NCBI GenBank assembly: GCA_000469685.2
Contig: LS997564.1
Location: 6,102,591-6,166,590, forward strand
DNA length: 64,000 bases
Direction of reading: 5' to 3'
Source of the DNA: Haemonchus contortus
Taxonomy: Eukaryota; Nematoda; Chromadorea; Rhabditida; Trichostrongylidae
The notes beneath the pieces are model-generated. The model had not been told where the DNA came from. It did not search any database and saw only the letters and a program-made list of their open reading frames with translations. How positions within the stretch are numbered: the first letter of the stretch is position 1; the number at the start of each line of letters is the position of its first letter. This document shows positions 49,502 through 62,000 of this stretch, piece by piece. The translations under genes and the position numbers were made by a program.

Positions 49502-50335
49502 AGGGATGACAGCAGCTCTACATCTCTAACGCCAAGGGTTTACGCTCGGCGATTGGTGCAAGGAAACGATTTTGACCAAGAAGATCCTGTCGGCCTCTTA
49601 TCTGATGCTATCCCATAACACTTGGCGTCTTGATGCTGGAGACGCACATCCAAGTAGCCTGGCTTGCACCTGAATCCTCTTGTATGTCGCCGTAGAGCCC
49701 GCTGCATCCTAAGATAATTGCAAGGAAAACCAAGTAATGTATAAGTATAATATGGAGAATGCATACATATGTAAATATAAATATAGTTCGCAGCTACATG
49801 GGACGAATTTGGACCAAAACTGCTCAAAGTTATCAGTGGTCGAACAGCCGAACAATTGCATCTGAGGCCTGGGAAACAACGGGATGGACCGGTTCCGCAA
49901 ACCGCTCTCCTAGCCCTATTTCGAGTAAACTTGTAATTTTGTTGTGTAAACATTTTTCAAATTGATTATAATGTAAGGGAATGATGGGCCATCCTCTTCC
50001 TCTTGGTTCTTCCAGTCGAAGCACGGACCTTCCTTATCCCCTCGGATGACTCTTCTTCGCACTCCGCCAAGACAGTGTCCTACTGTTCAACTGTGTGTGA
50101 GACCAATCTTTTTGACCCAGAAATTGATTACTTACCCTAATCCTTAAACTCCCAGCTTGGGTCAAATCTTTCTTTTCTCTGGGTGGCAATGAAAATCGTT
50201 TTTTTCGCGCCATTCGAGCGATGCACCGTTGGATCGGCGTTCATTCCAACCAGCGTCCCATCCGTCATTGCCCTCTAAGGGTTAAAAACGCAGAGTCACG
50301 ACTGATTGTGGGTGGAACCCCCTTCCCCACCCGCT

Positions 50336-50352
50336 CCCCCCCCCCCCCCCCC
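50336..50352. repeat. Poly-C run (17 C)
   Basis: An uninterrupted run of 17 C after a C-rich lead-in. The opposite strand is a 17-G run able to form a G-quadruplex. It may also be a point of assembly length error. Confidence 0.9.
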
Positions 50353-50544
50353 TTCACTTTGGCTAGCTGCTATGAACATGGATTGAAATGCAAAATAATT
50401 CTATAAAAATAGCATACAGTAGCAGGCTATCACTGGGCTAAGCCAAGTTGTAAGTACCATAGAAGTTGAAGACCAACCTCACAGGGGTCACCTCTCTAAA
50501 GTTGCTAGTATTAACAATGGACCGCATTTCTGTCACGAATACAT

Positions 50545-50830
50545 TGTAAACTATTTCGGATGCCCCTTTTACCGTACCCGTCGTCACTCCTTTTCTAGTT
50601 CAGCAGATCCAGTTTCGAGACTAATTTCTCTTTCCGGTGTTTGATCACAACATCTAGCTTTTCAGGAATATCCCTAATGAACTCGGCGACGGGCAAAATC
50701 AAGCTCATTTTCAAGAGCTTTTCATTTTACCCAATTTCTGACTTTTGCTTTCCTGGGAAGAATCGTGAAGCCCATTGTAATGGAGCATGTTCTCGCTGTT
50801 GCATTTGAAAATGAAAGCGGGGAAAGCATG
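50545..50830. repeat. Diverged direct repeat, copy 2
   Basis: Partner of 48960-49230, same orientation. An open frame continuing to 51002 (+) from an acceptor-like TTCTCAG near 50850 is unrecognised. Confidence 0.5.
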
Positions 50831-53806
50831 GGGTTACGTCTTTTCTCAGCGCTGGCCAAATGAGATGCCATCGTGGACAGCCCTCGAATGCCACGAAGAA
50901 ACGGTTCTGAGCGAGCCAACTAAGCCAAGAGGATCAGCCCTTACAGCAAGCCAAAGAGTCAGGGTGGGAGAAGCTACTGCAGTAAAAAGAGAGGCAAAAT
51001 GAAGTTTCCCAAGTACCAGATAAGGCATTAACTAATCATTAGTAAGGCATAAGTAAAGAAATGGAGCCCTGCTTTCAACCCCACTATCACCTAGTAGCGT
51101 ACATTACTTTTCCAGTTTTGCAGCGTTCTTCGAACAGGGCCTCCATAGGGACCAGAGCCCTCTGTGTAAGGGGCAACATAGCTGTGGCCTTCGTGGAAGC
51201 CATATTCAAGGAATCAGCCTGAAAAGCTTAATCTAACGATCCCGAGAAAAAACTTCGATGAGCTTCGAATCCCTCCACAATATCCAGTCTTGAAACAGAT
51301 TGGCACTTTCGGCACCACAACAACTACTACGATCCCTGAAGATTGCAACTAGTACAGCTGGTTTGAAAATGTTGTAAATTACTCAAATTTTTGGGTCCAC
51401 TAACTTTTCTATTGAGGGCCTACATCGTATTAGACATCGTATTTTGACGAGTGGGACTTCAGTACAGGAGAAACTTTCACAAGTGGTAATTACCGTATTG
51501 AAAGTACAATACGAAGTAATGAGTCCTAATCGCCGCATCAAGGAAGTACATAGGGGCATTCCTGAGCCGCGTAAGGCATGAAAGCTAGAATTTCCAGGCG
51601 AGAATGGAATCACCCTAGGAACGGTGGAGATGGTGTCTATAGAGGGTTTTTTGATAGGCATCCTTAACACATAGTGCGCTCTTGAAGGTGCTCCCATCTA
51701 TTCCTCTTGCAAAACTCTTTCTACCAAACTTGCTACAGGTGTTCAGTGGTAGAGGTATCAACCACCGATGCCCAGGATAATCCTAGGCTTAGAAGGGAAA
51801 CTTATCCTCCCTGCTCGGGCATTCCACCATTCCGAACCGATCTAGCCGGCGTCCTACCCGTTGCTATACTATCTTATCCTTATCAGTCTCAAAAAAGAGG
51901 GGCCGCTATTTCGTCGTCAACTCGTCACCGCTTTGTTTCCTTCTCATTCTTTACTAGTTGTCTCGAGACTCGTCAGCTGCGTCTACTCTCCTTCCGTCAA
52001 TGACAACTTAAAACCACAGAAGAGATGAGCAGTTACGGCTTGCGCGCCTTAAGTTAAGGCTGTCTCGTCGAGTGGGCGCAGACGACAAAAAGGAAAGGCG
52101 GCGGACATTTCGTACAGATGGGGGATGTTCTAGTTCAAATTAAAAAAGGATTTGAGAAAAGTTATTGGACATATTTATGCAAAACAGTGAAAGGCAAAGT
52201 ATTGAAAAGTAAGGCTTCAACGGGAACTTACTACTAGTGCTGTAATCGTCACGTAGATAAAGTGAAGTCGGTTCATAATTCTGGCACCAGTTATTAAATG
52301 TCAATTGGAAAAGTCGTCAATCTGAAAAAAAAGTCAACTTCTCTGCTGAACTTCCACGACTGGTAGTAAATGTTCTCGAACAATCAGAGAGAAATGCGTC
52401 GAGTCACTGTATGACTAGGATTCTCATTCTCTTCAAATGCTTTCGCACTCAATTTTGGATTTATGCATTTTTGCCAGACGAATTCGAAAAGTCACGGGAA
52501 AAACTGAAAGAAAAGTTCGAAGTCATGGCTCACTCCACAAATGAACTGGAACTTTATTGATTCTGGCTGAGCCTTTTCTGGCGTAGAGTAGTCACCAAGT
52601 GGGAGAAGGTCGGCGTATGAGGAGAAAGGAGGAAAGGAGAAGGTAAATCCACAAATTCCAGAGAAACAGAAAGAGTGACGTTTGAAAAGGATGGGAAGGC
52701 TCAAATTTCGTTGTTCTTAGATCGCATATGGCCTATGAATTGGAAAATTGTGGTAGGTGGGTGAAGTACCGAGCTAGAATTCTGCCATATGTTCCCTGAA
52801 CCACCCCAGAATTGAACCCATTGGGAGATCCCTTATGATAATATGAAATCCCTGTGTCAAGTAGTCTGAGTCAACTCATAATTAACCCTCTCTGTGCAAG
52901 AATGACTACACCGTAATTAGCGAGCGGCTTAATGCCAGTATATGCCCTCTCCAAGGTTACTGCTCACCTATAATTACACTTCATTCACTCTGTCTTTGTA
53001 ACCCGAAAAGAACGGCAGTCAAGTAAGACTCAGAGATGGGCCCGGCGATTCACGTGATTTCTGTCCAGTTGGTTCACCCTGAAGTGCATGGAGGGGTCAG
53101 ACAGGTTCCCTAGGAAGGCAACGAAAATTCCCAGCCAACCGTCCGGCAGATTATGTGCTTTGGTGACAATTTACTCTCATAAGAGCCAAGTATGTGACTA
53201 CTTTGTGTGGTCACCCATAATTAGTGTCTGGTTGTGACACCCTGGACAGCCTTGACTACAAGTACTGTGTAACTAGTATGGTGGGACGGCAGTATTTTAA
53301 TGGTGTCTAAGAGGTTCAGAAGTGTTCAAAGCCAGGTGATATGAGAATGTCATCTTCCGTGTTTTTTGGCCAAGATTCCTTCGATTAGCAGTTAATGTAA
53401 TGAAATCCATACATGGCGGCCAACAACATCTCCCCCTTTGTCAGCTCCGTGGAGGGCGAGTAGCCCGAAGGATCGTTTGGCCAATTTGATGCCATCTGAT
53501 CCTTCGTTTCCAAAGTCTAAATCGAAAGGCACCAAGGCAAAGATTCATAATCATATTGAGCTTCGGGGAAGTGAGAATAGCTGGGGGTCTGGAACTAAAA
53601 ACTCCGTCAGAAATGTGGTTACAAAGCAAAAAAGGAGTAAAATCAAACCAAGAAGAGGACAGACAAAAAATCACACGTCGTGTGGGGCAGATACCTTTTT
53701 AACTGTGACTCTTTTCGGAATAAATAAACACCTAGGAAAACCAATCTGATGAGTTCTAGCAGAGGAGAATAGTATGGAGTGTAGTCCTATGTGAAAACCA
53801 GGAGCA

Positions 53807-54506
53807 ATGCTTGACACCGAGTCTGCCAATATTCAAGATGAATTCGGCAGTGAAAGAAAGGCACGGGAGGAAATGGCCGAGCCGACTGTGTTTGGTTCGA
53901 GTAAGTTCGCTTTATAATGAGCGATCGGTCAGCGGGCCCCCTCGCACCGTCACGACCTTGCTCGCCGACCTTTCTGAGCTGCAAATCCCTTCTGATCTCC
54001 TTCTAATTCTCGTCTAAACGTAAATCTGAGTTCAATACACGAACACGTCAATCAGACATTTCTGAAGGACCCCATCGTAATTCCCTACTCTTTCGTCCAT
54101 AGAATTTAGAAGTGAACAAATTGGAAGTGTTCTCTGTGACAGCCAGAGTCAAAGTGCCGGTTGAAGGAATGTGCACTGAAATGGAAAACGTAGAGAAAGC
54201 ACAAAGTAAGGAGTGGAGGTGGAAGGAAGTCCAACGATGACGACGACCGCAGCTAATTGTGCTAGAATGTGGAGAGTCGTTACAGTAACTGAGGAGGCAC
54301 CAGGTAAAGGAGGCAGTGAGGCGGCGGAGAAGATGGAAGGGACCTGTCCCCGGCGGAGCTATTCAGTAAGGGAGAGATCGTTGTTGCAAGCTACCTATGC
54401 TGCCATGCTATAGCATATTTGGGTGTTTCGAGTTGAAGTGAGAGGCTCCGAGGGAATGAACTCCGCTGGCACCAAGGAATTGCACAATGCTCGATCTTAT
54501 TGTTAG
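53807..54506 (+). CDS. Putative four-exon gene, unknown function
   Basis: Exons 53807-53900, 54110-54205, 54304-54365 and 54414-54506 join in phase at every junction. Donors gtaagt, gtaagg and gtaagg are close to consensus. The product is 114 aa: acidic start (MLDTESANIQDEFGSERKAR), then LEVFSVTARVKVPVEGM, a Gly/Lys-rich exon and WVFRVEVRGSEGMNSAGTKE, ending at TAG. No signal peptide, membrane helix or known motif is visible. The first ATG may be internal if upstream exons exist (a frame at 53438-53749 is open but in no clear splice relation). Strong donors and four open exons make it likely real; the function is unknown. Confidence 0.45.
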
Positions 54507-55638
54507 TGACTTCGAGGTCGATGACTCTTACTGATTGAACTGCAGCTCGGTTCTCGCATAAACCTTTAGCGGCCAGCCCCATATGCGATCCCATAGAGAT
54601 CGCCAACTGCAGAAAAAGATCATTCTAATCTCTTTTCTAAGGAGGCAGTGGTACCCTCGAAGATTCGTCAAGGAACGAACTTTTCCTTAGGGCAACGGTC
54701 TGGGATGTAGGGTTATGTGGACGAACGTCATTGCCTGGAACAATCCCCATATTGGAACATTGGAAATTCGAATGACCGTGGTGTATCGTTGCTGGATGAA
54801 GAATCCTGCCTATGTCCTGCCCTGCACGTTTTGCTTTGTTCTGTGTTGGATCAGCTCCTGGAGATAAGTTTCAGACTCACACTCTTCGAGAGGCTTACCT
54901 CCGAGTAGGACATCTAAATCCTCCGTTTCGGAATATCGTTTGAATGGACCAAGCTTGTCTAGAAGTAGAAGATACACTTATTACTTCCACTGGCTTAAGA
55001 AGTGTATAGGTAAGGGCCCACCTCGCTCTTCTGAAAACTCCTCTTTTGAAAAGAACCGAATCCCAGAAGACATCCTTCGAAAACCTTTCGATTGGTAGCC
55101 CTCCCCACCATTATCGAGGGAATAGCCTGAAACTTTCTAGCTTAAACAAATGCTCATCATTGTGATTATGCTAATACAAGTGTTACAAGAAGGCCGTTCG
55201 TGGTAACCGAGGCTTGTAGGGATATACGCTCCATATTAGCTAACTTCCGAAATTGCCTTCAAACCAGGTAGTACTGTGAAGAGACAGAAGCCTTTGACGG
55301 CTTGAGTGAAGTCAAGTCTACGAAAGGTCCATTAGCCTCCATTATAACCTTTGTCGTTTAGAAGACGTGAGCCGAGTGGAAGCAAGGGTGTACTCGTTGA
55401 GTCCGCCACCTCTTCTGAAAGAATCTCTTCCTGATCGCTTTCCTCGTCATTCAAGAGGCCATCCTCATAAGACGGTACTCCGTTCACAATCTAGTACGGC
55501 CTGCTTCTGCTCGGAAATCGCTACATGGCCGATTTTTGCTAATTTTCCGTGCAACAATCAGTTGTTTCCAGAGTAGAATTTATTTTCCAACGACGACACT
55601 TCACGTGACAAAGTCTCTGTCATGCATCTTTCGCGTGC

Positions 55639-55830
55639 ATGGAAATGCTCGGCCGCCCCGCCCGTTGGCTCCTCGGTGGATTTCTTCAATGGATTTTTCT
55701 TTTCTTTGTATCAGCGACATTACTCATCTTGTGGTCGAGAAGTTTTTCAGGTTTTCATTATTATTTCATGCATTTATGTAATGTGCCGCTTGTAAAAGAA
55801 AGCAGCAGAGTTTATCCTTCCTTCCGGTAG
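55639..55830 (+). CDS. Possible N-terminal exon of a type II membrane protein
   Basis: From an ATG at 55639 the frame reads MEMLGRPARWLLGGFLQWIF and on through LFFVSATLLILW: a short basic start, then one membrane helix, as in type II Golgi enzymes. The frame stays open to 55830; a GT at 55751 could end the exon. No catalytic exon follows before the KSR gene. It could be chance. Confidence 0.2.
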   Translation: MEMLGRPARWLLGGFLQWIFLFFVSATLLILWSRSFSGFHYYFMHLCNVPLVKESSRVYPSFR

Positions 55831-56055
55831 CTTTTATTAAGCTTCGTTTTAGGGTTTCATTGTTTGCAGAATATATTTTAGAGCGTGGAAGTATAAATGT
55901 GATTGCTTTTAAACTGGATAAAAATAGCACGCTACCGTTATTTTCATTGGTTTTCATCGACTGCCACTGAACCTTTTGCTATTCCATGTTGCAGATGGTC
56001 ACATCCGCGTCTGCTGAGGCTGGTAGCGCGGTTTACGTCATCTCTAGCCCATAGG

Positions 56056-59000
56056 ATGCCATCGCATCGGCCTTTTACCAATATCGGATGCATTCAACAG
56101 TCTTGTGAGGTAAGGGCGATCCTAACAAGTCCCAAAGATTGAAGAAGCTTCATACAGAGGCTTCACGCGACCAAAATGACTTTGAAGTAGGGAGTCGATT
56201 ATGGTAGAAATTTCTGCACGGAGTTGCCCTCTTGAAATGTTCGCTAGACGTTAATCACTCCTAATCTTACAGACTAATCGCTTATGAGAAAATTCAATCG
56301 TTTCAGTAAGGCCCTAAAAATTTGCACTGCCCACCAGAAAAATGGATCATTGAACATGGCCCTAACGCCGAGAGAATTTCTCGAGGTTCACTGAAAACTA
56401 CATTTTTTTCCTTATCACTGGCTGCTCATGAATCCTTTGCTCCAAGCAATAAATATTGATGTAAACCGGAGTAGAACTTCATCGGTTCAATCGCACAGAA
56501 TGAGCACATAGAATCGAGGCTTACTTTTAAGTAGGCTTGTTTGATTTGGCCCTACTAGCATATCAATACACTAGCTAGAGAAAGTACTGCTTTATTTGTA
56601 AGTGTTGTTTTTAAAGTTATCAATGTTCGTTGGACAATCAGCGGTGTTCGGTGATCTGACATATGCAATGCGGTCTTTCGAAGAGCTCGTGGAACGCTAT
56701 GAATCAAATGCTTCACAACTCGACGACTCGTCTCTTATTTCTCTTGAGGTACTGCTATAGTAAAACTTGTCTTTTTTTTGTTAAACTCCAGTTAATGTGA
56801 ATTGGACGAGAGTAAATATGTTTTTATTTCACTTTATAATTTTGCTTTGTAACGATTTTACCATCGAAAGCTTTTCAACAGTAGACTGATGGAAGTATCC
56901 CCACGTATGATGCGCAATATGTTCTTCATTCTGACTCATAGTGACATTTCGATGTTTCTGTGGTGGCAAAAGAATGTGCATTCCGCAGAAAAGTGAAAGA
57001 AGTGGCTGCAGATTACAAGCCTCTCATTGTCAAGAAAAATAGCTCAATTCTTGATTGAAGTTGTGTTCATTCTTGCCAAAACCAACAAACTTACATTAGT
57101 CATCATCCAGTGTCGCCCCATTGCTCATAGTTGCAGCGATGTGAAATCGCGGAATTTAAAGACGGAAACATTTCTAAGATTATGTAAACACTGGATGATT
57201 AACTACATCTTTACAGCTTGTGCCGTATTTCTATAATTCCGCACTTCTCCAAATTGGTCGTTTTTCATTGCGAGGCACCCATTTTGCGACCCTTTTTTGA
57301 AAACTCTACAACTTTACCCACCCAGTTGTTTCTTACTACTTTTCTAGGATAACGGGAATATATACTTAGCGATGATTCTTTTGCCAGTCTACTCTTGAAG
57401 AATGTATTGGAACGGTCTGTAATTGAAATTGATGGTAAATGGGGCTGCTCTAAAATATTTATTTATTTATTTGACATCCAAATTTTAAAAACAGTACTTG
57501 CAGCTTTTGTGATGTCATCAATAAGCTCTATAAAATTTCCTATTTATAGGCGAGCATAACACGTGCACTTTGCCTCGTGATTTTTTACAAACCGTCTATG
57601 GCCCGAAAAGTATTGGCTCCGTGGCTTCGAACTATCGGCCTTTCTCCGGCCAATATTCATCATCTCGAGCAGAGCGGTATTACTGATCTCAACATTTTAC
57701 TTACAAAGTCTGAAAAAGAGGTTAGTCTATGTCAAGCGTTCGAAGCTAATATGAAATCTCTCATGCAGCTGTAAAACACTTTCCTAGATTCGGGATTAGA
57801 AGCGAGAGAGATTACAATAGACCTTTTTCAAGTTCTGCATTAGTAGTTGAAACAATTGCGAGGGAAATATATCATATGAAGTGTAGATTGAATGCTGCCT
57901 TTTCATGATATATGACTAAGCACACTGTTTGACATACACAGTAGTAGTGTAATTCTCCTTTGCTAATTTATAAAATTGTTCACAATTCTTTCTATACCCG
58001 ATCTGCTCTTTTAAGCTGAAAGGGATAGCTGACCGCGGGCAGTTCTCGTCGGATATGAAAACCAAACTATTACGCTCAGCGAGTTCGGTGCAAATGTACT
58101 TGAAGGCTTTAAAAGGTAAGTAACGTTTTCTGAACACACCGCTTGAAACTATTTTTTTACAAACCGGTATAATTCAACTTTGCTTCTGTTATTTCTCAAT
58201 GTGTGCTGCTCATAGTCTATAGAATGCTCTATGAATTTTCAATTAGCAACCAAAATTGGATTTTGCCGTAAACATTCAATAAGCGGCTTCGCAGAGATCA
58301 TTCCATCTGTACCTTTTTTGTTACCCGTTTTCACCTAACGAATCCGCCCTTTAACTGCACTTCAATTTAAGAATTACAACTACTTCAAGAACCGCGGGAG
58401 TTTCCTTCTTAGAAAGAGTTCATCTTGCGAAATCGCGCTGCAGTGCTCCGTACTGCATCTGAACTGATCACTAAGAGATTGAACTGTATAAAGAACATTT
58501 GTATGTTCGAGTTTGACTCATTTAGGCGTACTGTACAGCAAATCATGTTGTTTTTGCTCTCAACGTATCAATTACATTCAGCTAGTCCCTTCCAGCGAGG
58601 GTCAGATGTTTCTACGAAAATAGCTCTCTTGGAACTTTCGCAGTCCCTCCATTAGAGTTTGTCATCCGATCGGCGCGCTTCTTTAGAACCTTTTCGATCT
58701 TAGGCTGTTGTTCGGTATACTGGGACTTTATATTGCAAATGAGTTAAGAAGGATTTTTGACAGCATTGGCACCAGATAGGCGGAAGGAAGTGGTCTCTGG
58801 TTATTACAATTTGTTTGTTCACGTCATTCTTCACCCAGTTCAGTTTTTCTACGATTCCACGTGTTGCCCTGTTGCGTCAAATTACAACATTTTCGGTCAG
58901 CAGCAGATACATAGTTGAAACAGTTGACGCGTGATTTTCTGCTTCTCGAAGTTGACTCATTCTTAGGAATGTGTGCGCGCTTTGGGCCGTTGGTCGGGAC

Positions 59001-62000
59001 TGTCCAAGTTACGATTTTTATTTCGTGATACTTTTTCTGGTGAATTTACTCCTGAATTATGTTGCCGGAGTGAATTATCGTAGTAAATAACCTTAGACTA
59101 ATCTCCATTCTCAAACAATACTAGTGATGCGTAATCTAAGCTACTCTTCCCTTTTCCATTTACTTCAAAAACAAGAAAAATAGTGTATCACTGAGTACGC
59201 AGGTTATTTTGCACTTCGGTAGTGATTCGATTAAGTGCGTGCGTTGTGCTGGTATGAATGGTCTCTGCAAACGAGTGTCATTTCGCGTAGCGCCCTTCAG
59301 TTCTTCTTCTGAGTTTTACAGTTCGTCGTGTTATTTGGGCCCTACGAGTCACAGTCTTTTGTTTTGTACGAATTTGTCGCGATGTTACAGCGATTGATCT
59401 TGTATATGAGTTCGTTGTGGAGTTCTAATCGATAGGTGCGGCGCTAGTGCAACGGTTTGTCGTCGTCGTGATCGTTGTTATTGCCGGCAACCCTCTCACC
59501 ATAGTCGCCACAGCACTGCTCATCAATCAGTCTATCGTTATTGTATTCTTAAGTATCCTCGACTCAAAACGTACAACATTTCTAAGTCCTTGTCGTCGTG
59601 GTACTTTCCTTCGCGTACTGCTCCTCTGTCGGCTCTTCGAAAAACCTTCTGATGCCATAGATTTCTTCGAATGTGGTAGTAGTCATTCAAGAGCGTTTCC
59701 GTAGTTGTATCACTTTTCACTGTATCATTTTTATTTCTACCTCATGAAGGGATTATTGCTGAACATCACCATACATACTGCTCTAGATTACTGATATCCC
59801 TGGGAGATAATAAGGAGTAATTTAACTGGACGTAGCTTGAAAGCCTGAGATTTGACGATTTTTTTCTTGTGCCCGAAAAGCTGAGATGGGGTGGGAAGCT
59901 TGAAAAAGAGACATATACATTCTTAAAATTGTTTAGCGGAGTAATTGGGCGACATCACACAAAAGTGTTTTGTCTGATGGCGAAATTTTTGGATAGACAA
60001 AACTAGGGCTGATAATCAATTCACCTGCATTGGAGCTGCCATATTGGAGGTGTTCTATCCATAATAACTGCTTTTGTCCTGCGATTGCGATTTCCAAAAG
60101 TCAGATCCATCTTTATTACTAAAATTTGTCATGGGTCTGCGAATCTTACCGTAAGCGTTCAAGGTCTAGCACACTTATAAATGGGTAATCGCGGTTTTTT
60201 GAACCGCGCCTTGTTCGATTGCGAAGCGACACGATGTGTTATACTCGACAATAGTTTCCATCATTGTAAACCGGACCTTTCCTCAGATTATACCTGACCG
60301 TATGCCCTTCCTCACCCCAAAGAACATGTCTAATTGTTTGTAGCAGTGAGGCTGAAATATGAGATAAAGACAAGTACACTGCGACTCTTCCTTTGCACGT
60401 TTAGCCTGGGATCTTGGACATAAATAAAGCTGTCTTGCTGAGAAGTTTTTGGTAAAATTAGCTTGGAATTGATTTATTATGCGGAACATATGACTAGTGC
60501 TTTCCCTTCATAAATGAGGGAGGATTCTGTGAACTTTGGCTCGTGTGGCACAAGGCAGGCAGTCTCTAGTTTCGCTGAGTCATAGTCTAAAATGTCTTGA
60601 CTCATTGGTCTCAATGGCGTTACCTCTTAGCAGTAACTTTCAATCAGCAGTGACTCTAGTTTGACACGAAGGCTTTCTTTATTCTTCGGCATTGTAATAT
60701 CCGCATTGAACTAGTCTCGAATGCACAGTCATTTGTCGATACTGTACTTGGAGACGTCTTTTGACCCCTACTCCATGAGCTGTTAGTCGGAAATACTCCA
60801 TTATTAGCTCAAGATTTGTTACATTTCTATCGAGCTGCCTAAGAGTTCCTCGACGTTGTGAAATCTTTCGGAAGTCTAGTACCGTGCTGACTTCATCAAT
60901 CATTCTCATGTAGTTCAAGTCGTTGGGACTGATTGTTTTACAAGGTGGAGAACCAACTGTTTGAATCTGGTATTTATAGCTATTTTCATTGAAACAGCTG
61001 TCCACATATTGTGATCACAAAAATCGCTGGAACTTCCTGGTCCAAGAATGTTCCACCAGAGTACCCTGCAGTATCTGAAAATTCTCTATCCCTCGCCTCC
61101 ATGCGGGCTGCTCTAGTTTTTCCGCTTTCACTCTGATCGAAATTTATTCGCTTCACATTCTCACTTGACCGAGAAATCATTGCACGTTCATATTATTACA
61201 TCTAAATGTAGAATGGAAAACGTGGAAACCTCAAGTTCATCGATTTTCACATTTTAACATTATAGGAGTGTTGTGGCCGTAGTATCTCTACCTTTTCTAT
61301 TTCATCGAATCTTTTCCACTTCTGATGACATGATTCCAGCTGCGAAGGAACGTGGCGGCGAAGTAACCTCATTTACCGACTATCAGCTTTCGTGGTCCGC
61401 TTGCTCTCCCCTTTGTTCAAGTGAGTTGTCATACAAGTTCTAATTATCGATTGGGAAGTTGTAAGTACTTTGTTTTGCGAAGGATCCAGTATAAGTGGTC
61501 TGTTGGTAGAAGCGCGACAGTCATACAAATATTAAACTGGTTTAGAGCGCAAAGGGCTGTTGCGAAAGAACGCGCGGTCTTTGATGTCCATACAATAATA
61601 TAACTCACTTTGAAAGCTTCAAAAGCTGTATGACTCCCGCTGCTAACGTTCCTGTTAAAACATTTCTTCTCATTCATCCACTAGTCACCATTTCACTCGC
61701 AACTTGAATTATTGTTATTTTTTGGACATCAGAAATCTGTGCAAAATCACGTTTCATACTGCAAAAGCTTCATTACAGAAAGAGGTGCCACTTGGCGAGG
61801 CATAAGCTCAGAGTCTGCAAGTCCTCCAAGTCCTCGATTTATCGTTACTCCTGTTGACGAGGAAGGGTAAGTAACGGGATTTTTTCTTTAGTTTGTTCAT
61901 TTTATGTGATCCTCATTAAGTACGAGTGAACGTGATTCTCCCACCGACCCAATTCGTGACTCTCTCGGTTCAATCTCTGCAGCATCAGCTTCGCACAGGT

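Larger units (their letters stand above)
47401..53806. other. Repeat-rich stretch without a supported gene
   Basis: Holds a diverged direct-repeat pair (48960 and 50545), a foldback element (49242-49501) and a 17-C run (50336). Frames at 47286-48174 (-) are open in pieces across shifting frames, as in a decayed coding element, but I cannot name the family. A frame at 52492-52704 (-), with SYADLLPLGDYSTPEKAQPE, looks coding but has no partner exon. Confidence 0.4.

Noticed and set aside
59447..59720. Hydrophobic plus-strand frame and charged minus-strand frame in the KSR intron
   Set aside because: The two are mutual shadows; neither has splice sites, a valid start and a recognisable product.
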